Shown piece after piece: positions 39,987 through 49,827 of a stretch of 64,000 nucleotides of DNA (its first letter is position 1; every line of letters starts with the position of its first letter). This DNA comes from Gaiellasilicea sp963850995 (GTDB taxonomy: Bacteria; Actinomycetota; Thermoleophilia; Gaiellales; Gaiellaceae). The notes under the pieces are model-generated. The model was given only the letters and a program-made list of their open reading frames with translations, searched no databases and was not told the origin of the DNA. Where the stretch lies: contig CAWKNQ010000013.1 in NCBI GenBank assembly GCA_963850995.1, positions 248,001 to 312,000 of the forward strand, read 5' to 3'. The position numbers and the translations under genes are program-made.

Positions 39987-40057
39987 GCGGAATCCTCTCG
40001 GTCGAGGCGGGCCGCAACCGCCGGAGGTCGTTCCTCATTCTGCGACGGGCGGCGGGC

Positions 40058-40585
40058 TCATGCAACCGGAGGGCCTGCGGCGAGCGCCCGCATGGGGCGG
40101 AGACGGGCCTGTGGGCATGCCCTCCACACGCCGCGACGTTGGCGCACCGCCGCCTGCGCGGTACGCTCGAGCCGGGCGGCGTCACGACCACGCGCACCGC
40201 GGAAGAAGTAGGGCGCCGCCGCGCCGAGGCGGACGAGCTCGACGTTCACATCGACGCCGTTCGCCTCGACGTAGCGGAGGAGCCGTCCGTGCTCGTCGCG
40301 GTCGTCGAGTGCCGGATCGCGGATGAGGCGCACGCGCACGCCCGGCGGGAGCAGCCGGCGCAGGACGAGGCGCGCGGCCGGTCCGTAGCACTCGCCGACG
40401 AGCTCGGGCGCGTCGACCTGGACGAGCCGCACGCGTCGCCCATCGGCGAGCTCGATCGTGTCCCCGTCAACCACGAACGCCACCGTTGCCCGAGTTTCAG
40501 CGAGTGCGGTCGGCGGCTCGGTCTTGCCGCCGCAGCCGACCTGCACTGCGAGGACGGTCGCAGCCGCGGCGACCGCGCGGATCAG
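40058..40585 (-). CDS. thermonuclease (SNase)-like lipoprotein or secreted nuclease
   Basis: The visible protein has about 175 residues. A hydrophobic N terminus with VGCGG resembles a lipoprotein signal, followed by an OB-fold SNase core (VAFVVDGDTIELADGRRVRL, VDAPELVGECYG, DEHGRLLRYVEANG). The positions of the catalytic Arg and Glu are recognisable. No ATG, GTG or TTG lies at a sensible place. CTG at 40585 overlaps the stop of the ATPase gene as CTGA, matching the xTGA couplings elsewhere in the window, and is offered as the start. Confidence 0.75.
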   Translation of the reverse strand: MIRAVAAAATVLAVQVGCGGKTEPPTALAETRATVAFVVDGDTIELADGRRVRLVQVDAPELVGECYGPAARLVLRRLLPPGVRVRLIRDPALDDRDEHGRLLRYVEANGVDVNVELVRLGAAAPYFFRGARGRDAARLERTAQAAVRQRRGVWRACPQARLRPMRALAAGPPVA

Positions 40586-42953
40586 GCCGTCGGCACCCAG
40601 ACGAGCGTTGTCTCGACGACGCGGACGTCCGTCGCCTCGAGCCGGATCGCGACCGTCTCGAGTCGCGTCGGCCTTCGCCTTCCACTTGTCGTCGATCTCG
40701 GCGATCTCGTCGAGCAGCTCCTGCTCGAGCGCTTCCAGGTCTTCCTCGGCGCTCTCGACGCGTTCCTCGGCCGTCCGCTGCCGCTCGCCCGCCCGTGTCG
40801 TCATGCCGCGCCGGGAGGCCGCGCTGCCGAGCTCGCGGCCGGCGCGGGCGATCGTGCGGGAGTTCGCTTTGCCGCCGAGCAGGACGCCGATGACGCTCCC
40901 GACCCCGGAGAGCAACTCTGACGACCGGCGCGAGCTCTGCGCGCTCTCGGCCTCCTCGGCGCGGCGGCGGGCGGTCTCCAAGGCGCGCTCGAGCCGGTCT
41001 CGCTTCGCCTCGAGGCGGTCGCGGATCTTGGCCGTCTCCGCGTCCGCGCCCGCCTGGGCCGCCTCGTCGGCGCGGGCCTCGAACTGCTCGCGTGTCTCCC
41101 CCGGGCGGGAGTAGAGATCGAGCTCCGCACAGCGGAGAAGCTCGAGCGATTGCGTGTCGGCGACGCGACGCTGGATCGCGCGTGCGGCGTCGCGGAAGAA
41201 CGCGTCCTTGTCGAGCGGTGCGGACGGGAGCACATACGCGCTGCCGCCGCGGATGGGCTCGTCGCGGAAGTCGCGCTCGTCGTAGTCGACAGTCGTCTCG
41301 GCGTCGAGGTCGAGGCCGCCGTCGAGCGGGCCGTAGAGCGCCTCCCACTCCTGAGTCGTGTCGAGCCCGGCCTTCGTGTCGTCGTAGCGAAGGCTCACGC
41401 GCGCCGCGAGGAACGCCTGCAGCCGTGTGCCCTCCGGTTCGGCGCCGATCTCCTCGCCCCACGGCGCGGCCGGGTCCAGGTAGCGGACAGTCGCGCTCTT
41501 GGCCACCGCCGGCGCGACCGCGCTCTCGTCGTCGGCGAGAGCGGGCGCGGCCGGCTCGTCGTCCGCAGGCGCCGGCTGGGGCCTTCTCCTCCTCCGGCGT
41601 CAGCGTCTCGATCTGCTCCTTCGTCAGGGGCCCGCGCAGGAACGACATCGCCCAGCGGGTGGCAAAGAGCGCGGGCTCGTCGCGGTGCGCGCTCTGGAGC
41701 AGGAACTGGCGTTGCTCGAGCGCGCCGATCGCCGTGTCGAGCTTGGCGACGTCGACGCCGCCCGCGGCCGAGCGCAGGCCTTCGAGGACGCGCTTCTTGT
41801 CATTCTCTGTCTGGAGCCGGCCGACGAACCAGCTGCCCGCGTTTGCCATCGCCTTGTAGTCGAGGTCGACCGGGTTCTGGGTCGCGACAACCATGCCGAC
41901 CCCGAATGCGCGCGCCTGCTTCAGGAGCGTGAGGATCGGCTTCTTCGACGGCGGCGCGGCCGTCGGTGGCGCGAAGCCGAAGACCTCGTCGAGGTAGACG
42001 AGCGCACGGAGCTCGCTCGTCCCCGGCTGCTCGTGCATCCACGTGATCAACCGCGAGAGGACGAGCGTGACGACGAGCTGCCGCTCGAGGTCGGAGAGGT
42101 GCGAGAGGTAGATGACGGCCGCCCGCGGCTTGCCGTCCTCGGTGCGCAGGAGCGCGCGCGGGTCGAGCGCGGGGCCCCGTCCCCAAGCGGCGAACGAGGG
42201 CGACGCGACGAGCGCGTTCAGGCGCAGCGCGAGCTCGTTCCGCTCCTTCGGGGGCATGAAGGCGTCGACCTCGAAGACGCCGAGCTTGCGCAGCGGCGGC
42301 GTCTGGATCTGGCCGATCAGGGTGCCGAGGTCGAGGTCCTTGCCGGCCCGCCAGGAGTGCTCGAACAGGTTGGCGAGCAGCACGTGCTCGCGGCTGCCGA
42401 GCGGGTCCGCGTCGATGCCGACGAGCCCGAGCAGGCTCGAGACGGTTCCCTCGATCTCGTCGCGGATCGTCTCCTCGCTCTCCTCCCAGGAGAGCGAGGG
42501 CGCCTGGAGCGAGCCGATCACGTTCAGCGGCACGCCCGCCTCGGAGCCGGGCGTGTAGAGCGTCACCTCACAGGCGGCGCGGAGCGCCTCGACCCGGTCG
42601 GGCCCGATCCCTGACGCGGCCAGGCCCTCTTTCCACCGCGTCGCCGTCCGCTCCGCGTACTCGTCGACCGAGACGCCTGCGTCGCGCGCCGTCGCCTCGT
42701 CGACCCAGGGCCTGAAGCTGGCCGCGTCGAGACCCGGGAAGGTGAGGGCGAGGTTGCCCATGTCACCCTTCGGGTCGAGGATCAGAGCAGGAGTCCCGCG
42801 CGAGAGCGCCTCCTCCAGCAGCACGATTCCCAGACCCGTCTTGCCGGAGCCGGTCATGCCGACGATCACCGCGTGCGTCGTCAAGTCGTCCGGGTCGAGG
42901 CGCAGGGGCTCGTCCTTGTCGAGCCGCTTACCGAGGAGGAACCCGTCCGCCAC
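40582..42953 (-). CDS. HerA-like ATPase/DUF87-type DNA translocase, two frame breaks
   Basis: GTG at 42953 opens GFLLGKRLDKDEPL; Walker A is VGMTGSGKTGLG, Walker B LRALVYLDEVFGF, and the late VVATQNPVDLDYKAM is typical of the HerA/FtsK-like family. The C-terminal third is a long coiled coil (RDRLEAKRDRLERALETARR). It is reached only after removing one base near 41575, in a Pro/Ala linker. A second extra base near 40665 separates the last residues LETVAIRLEATDVRVV to a TGA at 40582-40584. Total about 790 residues. The large frame that seems to join this gene to the upstream glycosyltransferase is an accident of those breaks. Probable DNA-processing or conjugation-type motor; partner unknown. 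Confidence 0.8.
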
Positions 42954-42964
42954 GGCCGGGGACC

Positions 42965-44111
42965 CTACCCGGCCTCGGCGAGCGCGGAGAACGCGTCGTC
43001 GACGGGAGGCTGGCCGCGCATCTCCTCGGCGATCCGCGCAGCGGCTGCCCGGTAGGAACCGTATTCCGAGCACCGTCTCGATGCCCGCCCGCAGCGCGGC
43101 CGGGTCGGGCACGACCGACACGCCCGCACCGACCTCCTGCACCCGCCGGGCGTTGTACGGCTGGTCGGCGAAGAGCGGCGCGACCACGAGCGGCTTCCCG
43201 GCTCCGAGCGCGCCGAGCGTCGAGCCGGAGCCGCCGTGGCAGACGACCGCGTCCGCGTGTGCGAGCACGTCGGCCTGCGGAACCCAGCTCTCGACGTGGA
43301 CGTTCGCCGGCACCGCCCCGAGCACGCCCGGGTCGGCTGCGCCGAGGGTGAGCAGAGCGCGAACCGGAAGACCGTCGAGCGCCTCGAGCGCAGCCGCATA
43401 GACGGCGGCCACCCAGGGCACTGCACCTGCGACGCTCCCGAAGGTGACGTAGACGAGCGGCTTCTCGCCGTCGTCCGCCCACCAGGTCGGTAGCGGCTGA
43501 GGCGGACCAGGCTCGCGGTCGCGGAAGCGTCGGATGTCGGGCGGCTGCGGCTCGCCCTCGGCCTCGAAGGAAGCGGGAAAGAGCGTCAGGAAGGGAGAAC
43601 GGCGGATGCGCTCTCCTGTCGGGTCAGCCTCGAGGCCGACGGAGACCCGCAGCTCCGAGACGGTCTCGGCGGCGATCTGAAGCGCGCCCTCCTCGACGGC
43701 GGCGAGGCTGATCGCGACCCGCGCGTGCGGGATCCCTGCCAGGTCGGCCGCGACCGCCGAGCCATACTCGTTCGGGTCGCGCAGGATCAGGTCGGGCCGG
43801 AAGCCCTCGATGGCCTCCCGCAGGCCGGGGAGGATCGCGGCGGCGTCGTAGCGCGCGAAGATCTCGCGCACGACGAGCACTTCGCCTTCCTCGCGTGAGA
43901 CCGTCGGGACGCGCTCCCACACGGGCCGGATGTCCTCCTCTGCTGGGTCGGCACACTCGTGGAACGGGTAGTCGGTCCGCTCGACGACGGGGCGGAGCCC
44001 GGACGGCCCAGCGACAAGCACCTCGTGACCGAGCCGGCGCGCCCCCTCGACGAACGGGACGAGCGGGTTGAAGTGCCCGGCGCCCTGCGTCGAGGTGAAC
44101 AGCACACGCAT
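42965..44111 (-). CDS. UDP-glycosyltransferase of the MGT/GT1 type, frame break near the C terminus
   Basis: ATG at 44111 begins VLFTSTQGAGHFNPLVPFVE. The C-terminal nucleotide-sugar domain has VYVTFGSVAG, VESWVPQADVLAHADAVVCH and GGSGSTLGALGAGKPLVV, the GT1 donor-binding signature. Frame is lost after GIETVLG near 43062; one base less continues SYRAAAARIAEEMRGQPPV and DAFSALAEAG to TAG at 42965. About 381 residues in all, standard for macrolide-type glycosyltransferases. The acceptor is unknown. Confidence 0.85.
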
Positions 44112-44158
44112 CGGCGTGACCGTACCCCCGCTCGAGGAGGACGTGGAAGGATGACGGC

Positions 44159-44905
44159 GTGGCGAAGGGCGACGAAGTCGAGGCGGCCATTGCCCGTGAG
44201 ACGGCGGAGCTCTACGGGTTGCCGGCGGACGACTACACGAAGGCGAGGAACGCGCGCGCGAAGGAGCTGAAGCCGGAGAGCCCCGAGCTTGCCGCGGCCG
44301 TCGCGAAGCTGCCCAAGCCGACGACGGCCGCCGCGGCCGTCAACCGGCTCGCCCGCGACGAGCCCTCCGAGATCCGCGCGCTCGTCCAGGCGGGAAAGCG
44401 GCTGCGGGAGGCGCAGGAGGGCGCCGTGGCCGGGAAGTGGGGCGCGGACCTCCAGGAGGCGGTCCGCGAGCACCGGGCGGCTCTCGACCGGGTCCAGCGG
44501 GAGGCGCGTCGGCTGAAGCTCTCGAGCGCCGTGCTCGAGCGCGTGGTCGCGACGGTCCGCGCCGCCTCGGTCGAGCCTGAGCTCCAGCCGCTCCTCGAGC
44601 GGGGGATGCTTGCGCGTGAGGTCGAGGTTTCGGGCTTCTCGATCGACCCGGGCATCGTCGAGACCCCGGTCGTGCGGCGGAAGAAGACCGCCACCCGGCC
44701 GAAGCGCGACGCGCAGGAGGAGCGCAGGGTCAAGGACGCCGCCCGGGCGCGGCTTCGCGCCGCGAAGGAGCAGCTCGCGGAAGCCAAGCGGGCCGCTGCG
44801 GCCGCGCGGAAGGAGCTCGGCCGCGCCGAGCGCGAGGCGCAGCGGGCGGACGACGCGGTGGCGAAGGCCGAGCAGGCGGTCGAGGCGGCGCAGGAGGAGT
44901 TGTAG
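44159..44905 (+). CDS. helical hypothetical protein
   Basis: The protein has 248 residues from GTG 44159. The N-terminal part (YGLPADDYTKARNARAKELK, then LPKPTTAAAAVNRLAR) has a pattern I have seen in uncharacterised actinobacterial proteins. The last 80 residues are a long Ala/Glu/Lys/Arg coiled coil. There is no signal or membrane segment. It is divergent from the glycosyltransferase, and DUF202 follows three bases after its stop, so the two form an operon. Function unknown. Confidence 0.65.
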   Translation: MAKGDEVEAAIARETAELYGLPADDYTKARNARAKELKPESPELAAAVAKLPKPTTAAAAVNRLARDEPSEIRALVQAGKRLREAQEGAVAGKWGADLQEAVREHRAALDRVQREARRLKLSSAVLERVVATVRAASVEPELQPLLERGMLAREVEVSGFSIDPGIVETPVVRRKKTATRPKRDAQEERRVKDAARARLRAAKEQLAEAKRAAAAARKELGRAEREAQRADDAVAKAEQAVEAAQEEL

Positions 44906-44908
44906 CCG

Positions 44909-45262
44909 GTGGACGAGACACGCGACGCGACGCGGCGCACGAGGCTGGCGAACGAGCGCACCTTTCTCGCGTGGTGGCGGACCGGGCTGACCGCGTTCGC
45001 CGTCGCGATCGGCGCCGGGAAGCTCGTGCCCGCGGTCGCCGACGATGTCGAGCCTTGGCCGTACGAGCTGCTCGGCGCCGGCTTCGGGCTCCTCGGCGTC
45101 GCCTTCGTGCTCTACGGCTGGGTGCGGCAGCGTGCGGTCGACCGGGCGCTCGCGGCCGGCGAGTACGCGGCCCCGAGTGGAGCGGCGGTCGCGGTATTCA
45201 CGGCGACCGGGCTCGTGCTCGGCGTCGGCGTGCTCCTGGTCGTCCTCTTCGCCGCCGACTGA
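44909..45262 (+). CDS. DUF202 membrane protein
   Basis: The protein has 117 residues. The opening TRLANERTFLAWWRTGLTAFAVAIG is the DUF202 signature, with three hydrophobic helices (about 24-40, 51-67 and 93-114). Small proteins of this family are also found fused to VTC-type and SPX domains. The start is GTG at 44909, four bases after the upstream stop. Confidence 0.9.
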   Translation: MDETRDATRRTRLANERTFLAWWRTGLTAFAVAIGAGKLVPAVADDVEPWPYELLGAGFGLLGVAFVLYGWVRQRAVDRALAAGEYAAPSGAAVAVFTATGLVLGVGVLLVVLFAAD

Positions 45263-45265
45263 TCG

Positions 45266-46243
45266 CTACAGCCAGCGCTTCCAGCGGAAGAAGCCGAGCA
45301 GGCCCGCGCCGACTGCGACCAGCACGGCCGCGATCACCCAGAACGCCGTCGCTGTGTCGTTGCCGGGGAACTCGACGTTCATGCCGAAGATGCTCGCCAC
45401 AAGGGTCAGCGGGAGCAGGATCGCGCTGAAGACCGTGAGCACGCGCAGGACGTCGTTCTGGCGGTGGGAGATCACCGACTCGTTCGTCGACTCGAGCCCC
45501 TCGACGACCTCCTTGTAGTTGTCGAGCAGGTCCCAGATCCGCTCGGCGCCGTCGACGATGTCGTCGAAGTAGAGGTCGAGCTCCTCGGGCAGGAACCGCT
45601 CGACGCGGCGCTCGAGCTGCCGCAGCGTCGCCCGCTCGGGCTTGATGATCTTGCGGTAGGAGATGATCTCCTGCTTCACGTTCGAGAGGTCGCGCACGAC
45701 GTCCTCGGCGCGCCGCTCGAACATGTCGTCCTCGACCGAGTCGAGCTTGTGCCCGATCTTGTCGAGGATCGGGAAGCAGTAGTCGAAGAGGTCGTCGAGC
45801 ACCTCGTAGAGGAGGCGGCCCGAGCCCTTCGCGAACAGGTCATCGCGGAGCTGCTCGTCCTCCTCGCAACGGTGGAAGAGGCGCGTCACCGGGAGCAGCT
45901 CGACGTTCGGGAGCGTGACGAGATAGTCCGCGCCGAGGAAGACGTCGAGCTCGGCGGCGTTCAGGCGCTGAATCGCCTTGTCGTAGACCGGGAAATGGAG
46001 GACGCCGAAGAGGTAGTCGGGGTACTCGTCGACCTTCGGCCGCTGCCGCTTCGAGAGCACGTCTTCGACGTCGAGCGCGTGCCAGCCGAAGCGCTCGGCG
46101 AGCGCGTCCGTTGCCGCGGGGTGCGGCCGGTCGAGGTGGACCCAGGTCAGCCCCGCCGAGGTGAGCTCGAGCGGCTCACCCTCGGCGCGCGCGACGGGAG
46201 CCGCGCCTGGCCGGGTCCGCCGGATGCGGGGCAGGCTGGGCAT
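45266..46243 (-). CDS. corA: CorA-family magnesium/cobalt transporter
   Basis: The protein has 325 residues. A cytoplasmic funnel domain rich in acidic helices is followed by two C-terminal membrane helices; the selectivity motif GMN is in VASIFGMNVEFPG, and the protein ends with the usual basic tail FFRWKRWL. ATG 46243 is chosen over in-frame codons upstream that would overlap the MFS gene. It lies convergent to the DUF202 gene (three-base gap) and downstream of an MFS gene. Confidence 0.92.
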   Translation of the reverse strand: MPSLPRIRRTRPGAAPVARAEGEPLELTSAGLTWVHLDRPHPAATDALAERFGWHALDVEDVLSKRQRPKVDEYPDYLFGVLHFPVYDKAIQRLNAAELDVFLGADYLVTLPNVELLPVTRLFHRCEEDEQLRDDLFAKGSGRLLYEVLDDLFDYCFPILDKIGHKLDSVEDDMFERRAEDVVRDLSNVKQEIISYRKIIKPERATLRQLERRVERFLPEELDLYFDDIVDGAERIWDLLDNYKEVVEGLESTNESVISHRQNDVLRVLTVFSAILLPLTLVASIFGMNVEFPGNDTATAFWVIAAVLVAVGAGLLGFFRWKRWL

Positions 46244-46284
46244 GCGTACTGAGCGGGTCCTCGAGCGTCGGCATGGAAGGGAGT

Positions 46285-47577
46285 CTACCCCGCTACCCGG
46301 CTGGGCTCCGGCTCGGGAGCGACCACCGGCAGGGCGACAGGCTCCTCGGTGTGCGCTCGGCGCGGCGCTCGTCGGAGCGACTCGGGCAAGCCGCGCTCGA
46401 GCGCCAGGGTCGACATCCCCGCGCCGAGGCAGACGGCGGCCATGACGAGCCACAGGCCCGCCGGCGAGGTGGCCAGAAGCGCCCCGCCCAGCGCCGGCCC
46501 GATCGTGAAGCCGACCTGCCAGGAAAGCGCCGAGGTCGCCATGTAGCGGCCGAGGAGCCGCGGGTCGGACAGGTCGACGACCAGCGCGGGCAGCACCGCT
46601 CCGTGGAGGCACTCGCCGACCGCGAACACAGACACGGCCGCCGCGAGCAGGGCGAACGCCGCCGCACCCGAGAGCCAGAGGCCGCTCACCGGCACGAGCA
46701 GCCAGGCGGCCGCGGAGACGACGCCCATCAGGGCGAGGAGCGGGATGCGGCGCCTTCCTTCCGCGAGCTTGGTCGTCGGCAGCTGCAACACCACGACGAC
46801 GAGCGTATTGACGAGGAAGAGCCAGCCGATCGCCGCCTCCGAGATCCCCGCCTCGTTCTTCGCGAACGCGGGGAGAATCTCCAGCTGGGAGATGCCGGCC
46901 CCGATGTACAGGGCGTTCGCGACCATCAGCGCCATGAAGATCTTGTGCCGGAAGACAGTCCTGTAGCTGCCCGATCGCGCGGCGCGCTCCGCGCGGTGCG
47001 CCGGCTCGTGCACGAAGACCGTGAGGACGGCGGCGTAGGCGACGAACGTGAGCGCGTCGAGCAGGAAGAGGGCGCGGAAGCTCTCGGTCGCGATGAAGCC
47101 GCCTGCCACGCCGCCGAGGCCGATGCCGAGGTTCATCACGACTCGCTGCATCCCGAAGGTGGCCGAGCGCTGCTCACGCGTGGTCAGCCCGGCGAGGAGC
47201 GTCGATTGCGCGGGCCAGAAGGCGCCGTTGCCGATCCCGGTCACCGCGCTCGCGAGGAAGCCCTGCCACGGGCTCTCGACGAACGCGTAGCCGGCGAAGC
47301 CGAGCGTGAGGAACCCGAGCGCGACGGTGAGCATCGTCTTCCCGCCGACGCGGTCGACGAGCACGCCCGTGATCGGCCCGGAGACGAGGCTGACGCCTGC
47401 GTTCGTCGCCAGTATGAGGCCCGCGACGCCGAGACCGATCCCGCGCTCGTTGTGCAGGTAGATGAGCAGGAAGGGGACGACGAGCCCGTTTCCGAACGCG
47501 TTCATCAACCCGCCCACTTGGAGCAGCTGGACCTCTCGCGGCAGGCGCGGGTTCAAGCTGGAGAGGAAGCGCCGCAC
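46285..47577 (-). CDS. MFS transporter (DHA1-type)
   Basis: The protein has 430 residues and 12 hydrophobic helices. The loop 2-3 signature is LVDRVGGKTMLTVALGF, and the second half opens after HRAERAARSGSYRTVFRH. It has no soluble extra domain, unlike the two MFS-cNMP fusions. GTG at 47577 is divergent from the aminotransferase gene by only 17 bp, so their promoters must overlap. The substrate is unknown; drug/metabolite export is typical. Confidence 0.88.
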   Translation of the reverse strand: MRRFLSSLNPRLPREVQLLQVGGLMNAFGNGLVVPFLLIYLHNERGIGLGVAGLILATNAGVSLVSGPITGVLVDRVGGKTMLTVALGFLTLGFAGYAFVESPWQGFLASAVTGIGNGAFWPAQSTLLAGLTTREQRSATFGMQRVVMNLGIGLGGVAGGFIATESFRALFLLDALTFVAYAAVLTVFVHEPAHRAERAARSGSYRTVFRHKIFMALMVANALYIGAGISQLEILPAFAKNEAGISEAAIGWLFLVNTLVVVVLQLPTTKLAEGRRRIPLLALMGVVSAAAWLLVPVSGLWLSGAAAFALLAAAVSVFAVGECLHGAVLPALVVDLSDPRLLGRYMATSALSWQVGFTIGPALGGALLATSPAGLWLVMAAVCLGAGMSTLALERGLPESLRRAPRRAHTEEPVALPVVAPEPEPSRVAG

Positions 47578-47594
47578 CGTGGGACAGTACCGAG

Positions 47595-48623
47595 GTGGAC
47601 TTCCTCCTCGATCCCGAGGTGACCTACTTGAACCACGGCTCCTACGGCGCCTGCCCCGTGCCGGTCTTCGAGCGCTATCAGGAGCTGCAGCGCGAGCTCG
47701 AGCGGAACCCGATGTCCTTCCTCGGCCGCCGCTTCGACGACCTGATCGCCGAGGCGCGGGAGGCCCTGGCGACATTCGTGGGTGCCCGGGCCGAGGACCT
47801 CGTTTTCGTCCCCAACGCGACATCCGGCCTGAACGCGGTGATTCGCTCACTCCGGCTCGGGCCCGGGGACGAGGTGCTGACGACCCGCCACGAGTACGGC
47901 GCCGTCACGCGCACCTGGGAATTCGCGGGGGCGAGGCTCGTGTACGCCGAGCCGGATGAGCTCGCGGCGGCAATCGGTGCGCGGACGAAAGCCGTCTCCA
48001 TGAGCCACATCACCTCGCCGACCGCGCTCGTCGTCCCGGTGGGGCAGATCTGCGCGGCCGCGCGTGAGGCTGGCGTGCTCTCGCTCGTCGACGGCGCGCA
48101 CGCGCTTGGCCAGCTGTCGCTCGACCTCGAAGGGCTCGGTGCGGACGTCTACGCGGGCAACTGTCACAAGTGGCTCTCCGGGCCGAAGGGGGCGGGCTTC
48201 CTCTGGGCGCGGCCGGAGCACCACGGCTGGATCGAGCCGCTCGTCGTCTCCTGGGGCTACGACGAGGGCTTCGCGAAGCGGCACGGCTGGCAGGGGACGC
48301 GCGACCCCGCGGCGGCGCTCGCGGTGCCAGCCGCGATCGAGGCGCACCGCACCTTCGACCTGGAGCGCTGTCGCGAGCTGGCGGCGTCGTTCCACGACCG
48401 CTTGCCTCCCGTGGGACCGCGCCCGGCGCCGCAGATGTGGGCGACGGAGCTCCCGCCGGGCGACGCTGCCGAGCTGCAACGGCGCCTGCACGAGGAGCAC
48501 CGGATCGAGGTGCCGGTGACGGAGTGGGAAGGGAAGCGGCTGCTTCGTGTCTCGATTGCGCCCTACAACGAGGCGGAGGACGTCGAGCGCCTGCTCGGGG
48601 CGCTCGCGAAGCTCAGGGCGTGA
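47595..48623 (+). CDS. class V PLP aminotransferase (isopenicillin-N epimerase-like)
   Basis: The protein has 342 residues. The cofactor Lys is in GNCHKWLSGPKGAGFL; VDGAHALGQLSLDLEGLGAD and SHITSPTALVVPV complete the PLP site. N-terminal LNHGSYGACPVPV is the hallmark of the CefD/IPN-epimerase-like subgroup, which includes cysteine-desulfurase-like and amino-acid epimerase enzymes; the substrate is not predictable. GTG 47595 is the likely start. Confidence 0.88.
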   Translation: MDFLLDPEVTYLNHGSYGACPVPVFERYQELQRELERNPMSFLGRRFDDLIAEAREALATFVGARAEDLVFVPNATSGLNAVIRSLRLGPGDEVLTTRHEYGAVTRTWEFAGARLVYAEPDELAAAIGARTKAVSMSHITSPTALVVPVGQICAAAREAGVLSLVDGAHALGQLSLDLEGLGADVYAGNCHKWLSGPKGAGFLWARPEHHGWIEPLVVSWGYDEGFAKRHGWQGTRDPAAALAVPAAIEAHRTFDLERCRELAASFHDRLPPVGPRPAPQMWATELPPGDAAELQRRLHEEHRIEVPVTEWEGKRLLRVSIAPYNEAEDVERLLGALAKLRA

Positions 48624-48975
48624 GCGCCTCGACCGCCTCGTCGAGGTCGGCGCGGACAGCGTCCGACACGTAGACCGTCCAGGGATGCGGCGGCGTCCCG
48701 CCCGTGTAGGCGACCACGCGCTTCCCGGACCGGTGCGCATACCAGGCCTCCATCGCCGTGCCCTCGTCGGGAGCGGTGAAGGCGGCGAGGACGGCGTCGC
48801 AGGTGTCGATGTCGGCGAGGTCGCCCTCGACGAGCTCCCGCTCCTGGCCCTCCGTGCGGCCGCGGAAGTCGCGGCGCATCGGGTCGACCGGCTCCCAACC
48901 GGCGGCCCGGACGAGCGCAGCCGCGCGCCGGCGGTACTCGTCCGCGAACGGCGGCCCGGCGAGGTAGACGCGCAT
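48613..48975 (-). CDS. nucleoside 2-deoxyribosyltransferase-like protein
   Basis: The protein has 120 residues. VYLAGPPFADEYR at the start, DLADIDTCDAVLAAF, and DEGTAMEAWYAHRSGKRVVAY match the nucleoside 2-deoxyribosyltransferase fold (base exchange or nucleotide hydrolysis). ATG 48975 is 22 bases from the divergent queF. It overlaps the aminotransferase end by 11 bases. Confidence 0.85.
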   Translation of the reverse strand: MRVYLAGPPFADEYRRRAAALVRAAGWEPVDPMRRDFRGRTEGQERELVEGDLADIDTCDAVLAAFTAPDEGTAMEAWYAHRSGKRVVAYTGGTPPHPWTVYVSDAVRADLDEAVEALTP

Positions 48976-48996
48976 GCGGGCGTAGAGTACGAAGCG

Positions 48997-49380
48997 ATGG
49001 AGGAGACGACGCGGTCGACGGAGTTCGTCGCGCTCGGGCACGCCGGCTCCGAGCACTACGCCGGACTCGAGACCTTCCCGAACCCGGGCGTCTCGCAGGT
49101 GACGATGACGAGCGACGAGCTGGCCGCCGTCTGCCCGGTCACGGGCCAGCCCGACCTCTATACGGCCGTGATCGAGTACCGGCCCAAGGCTCTGTGCATC
49201 GAGTCGAAGTCGCTCAAGCTGTACCTCGCGGCCTTCCGGAACGAGGGCGTCTTCTGCGAGGCGCTCGCGGTGAAGATCCGGGACGACATCGCGGCGGCGC
49301 TCGAGCTGCAGACGGACGACGTGCGCGTCGAGCTCACCCAGAAGGCCCGCGGCGGCATCACGATCACCGCCACGAGCTGA
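48997..49380 (+). CDS. queF: NADPH-dependent 7-cyano-7-deazaguanine reductase
   Basis: The protein has 127 residues, the unimodular type. It reduces preQ0 to preQ1 in queuosine synthesis. The nucleophile Cys is in AVCPVTGQPD, and ESKSLKLYLAAFRNEGVFCE is the QueF signature with the substrate-binding Glu. No other que gene is in the window. ATG 48997 is the clear start. A good terminator follows at 49407-49438. Confidence 0.96.
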   Translation: MEETTRSTEFVALGHAGSEHYAGLETFPNPGVSQVTMTSDELAAVCPVTGQPDLYTAVIEYRPKALCIESKSLKLYLAAFRNEGVFCEALAVKIRDDIAAALELQTDDVRVELTQKARGGITITATS

Positions 49381-49406
49381 GCATCAAGGGCACGCGCAGT
49401 CCGGAG

Positions 49407-49438
49407 GCTACTCCGCCGCCGCCCGACGGCGGAGTAGC
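49407..49438 (+). terminator. terminator after queF
   Basis: GCTACTCCGCCG (49407-49418) and CGGCGGAGTAGC (49427-49438) form a 12-bp perfect stem with an eight-base loop, 27 bases after the stop. Confidence 0.75.
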
Positions 49439-49470
49439 GCTGTGAATCGCTTCAGTCCGACGGCCCCGAA

Positions 49471-49827
49471 CTAGAAGTGCTCGCACCTGTAGTAACCGAT
49501 CGGCGCGATGAAGAAGTACAGGCCACCCGTTTGCGCGCATGGCTGGTTGTTGTAGAGATCGGCGCGAATCAAGTGCGATGTGCCTATGAACGCGTCATCG
49601 AGGGTGAAGAGCTTGAAGTTGAACGACGCAGGCCCCTCCGGATCCGCCGGCACGACCGGCCGGCCGTGGCCGGGATCGCTGCAGACGATCCTCGGAGCGC
49701 CGGGGTCTGCGAAGCAGGTCCAGCCGGCCTTGCTCAGCTGAGCTGGGCTCACGCCCCCCGCGGTGGCCGCTCCAACCGCCGCGAATGACGCCGCCACGGT
49801 CGCGATGACGAGGACGACTTTGGACAT
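49471..49827 (-). CDS. small secreted hypothetical protein
   Basis: The protein has 118 residues from ATG 49827, preceded by GGGAGGATCCT. A signal peptide (VVLVIATVAASFAAVGAATA) precedes a domain with four cysteines (GWTCFADPG, RIVCSDPGHG, NNQPCAQTG, YYRCEHF) that could form two disulfides. No family recognised; an extracellular role is all that can be said. The 281-bp gap from here to tRNA-Arg holds no gene I can support. Confidence 0.65.
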   Translation of the reverse strand: MSKVVLVIATVAASFAAVGAATAGGVSPAQLSKAGWTCFADPGAPRIVCSDPGHGRPVVPADPEGPASFNFKLFTLDDAFIGTSHLIRADLYNNQPCAQTGGLYFFIAPIGYYRCEHF

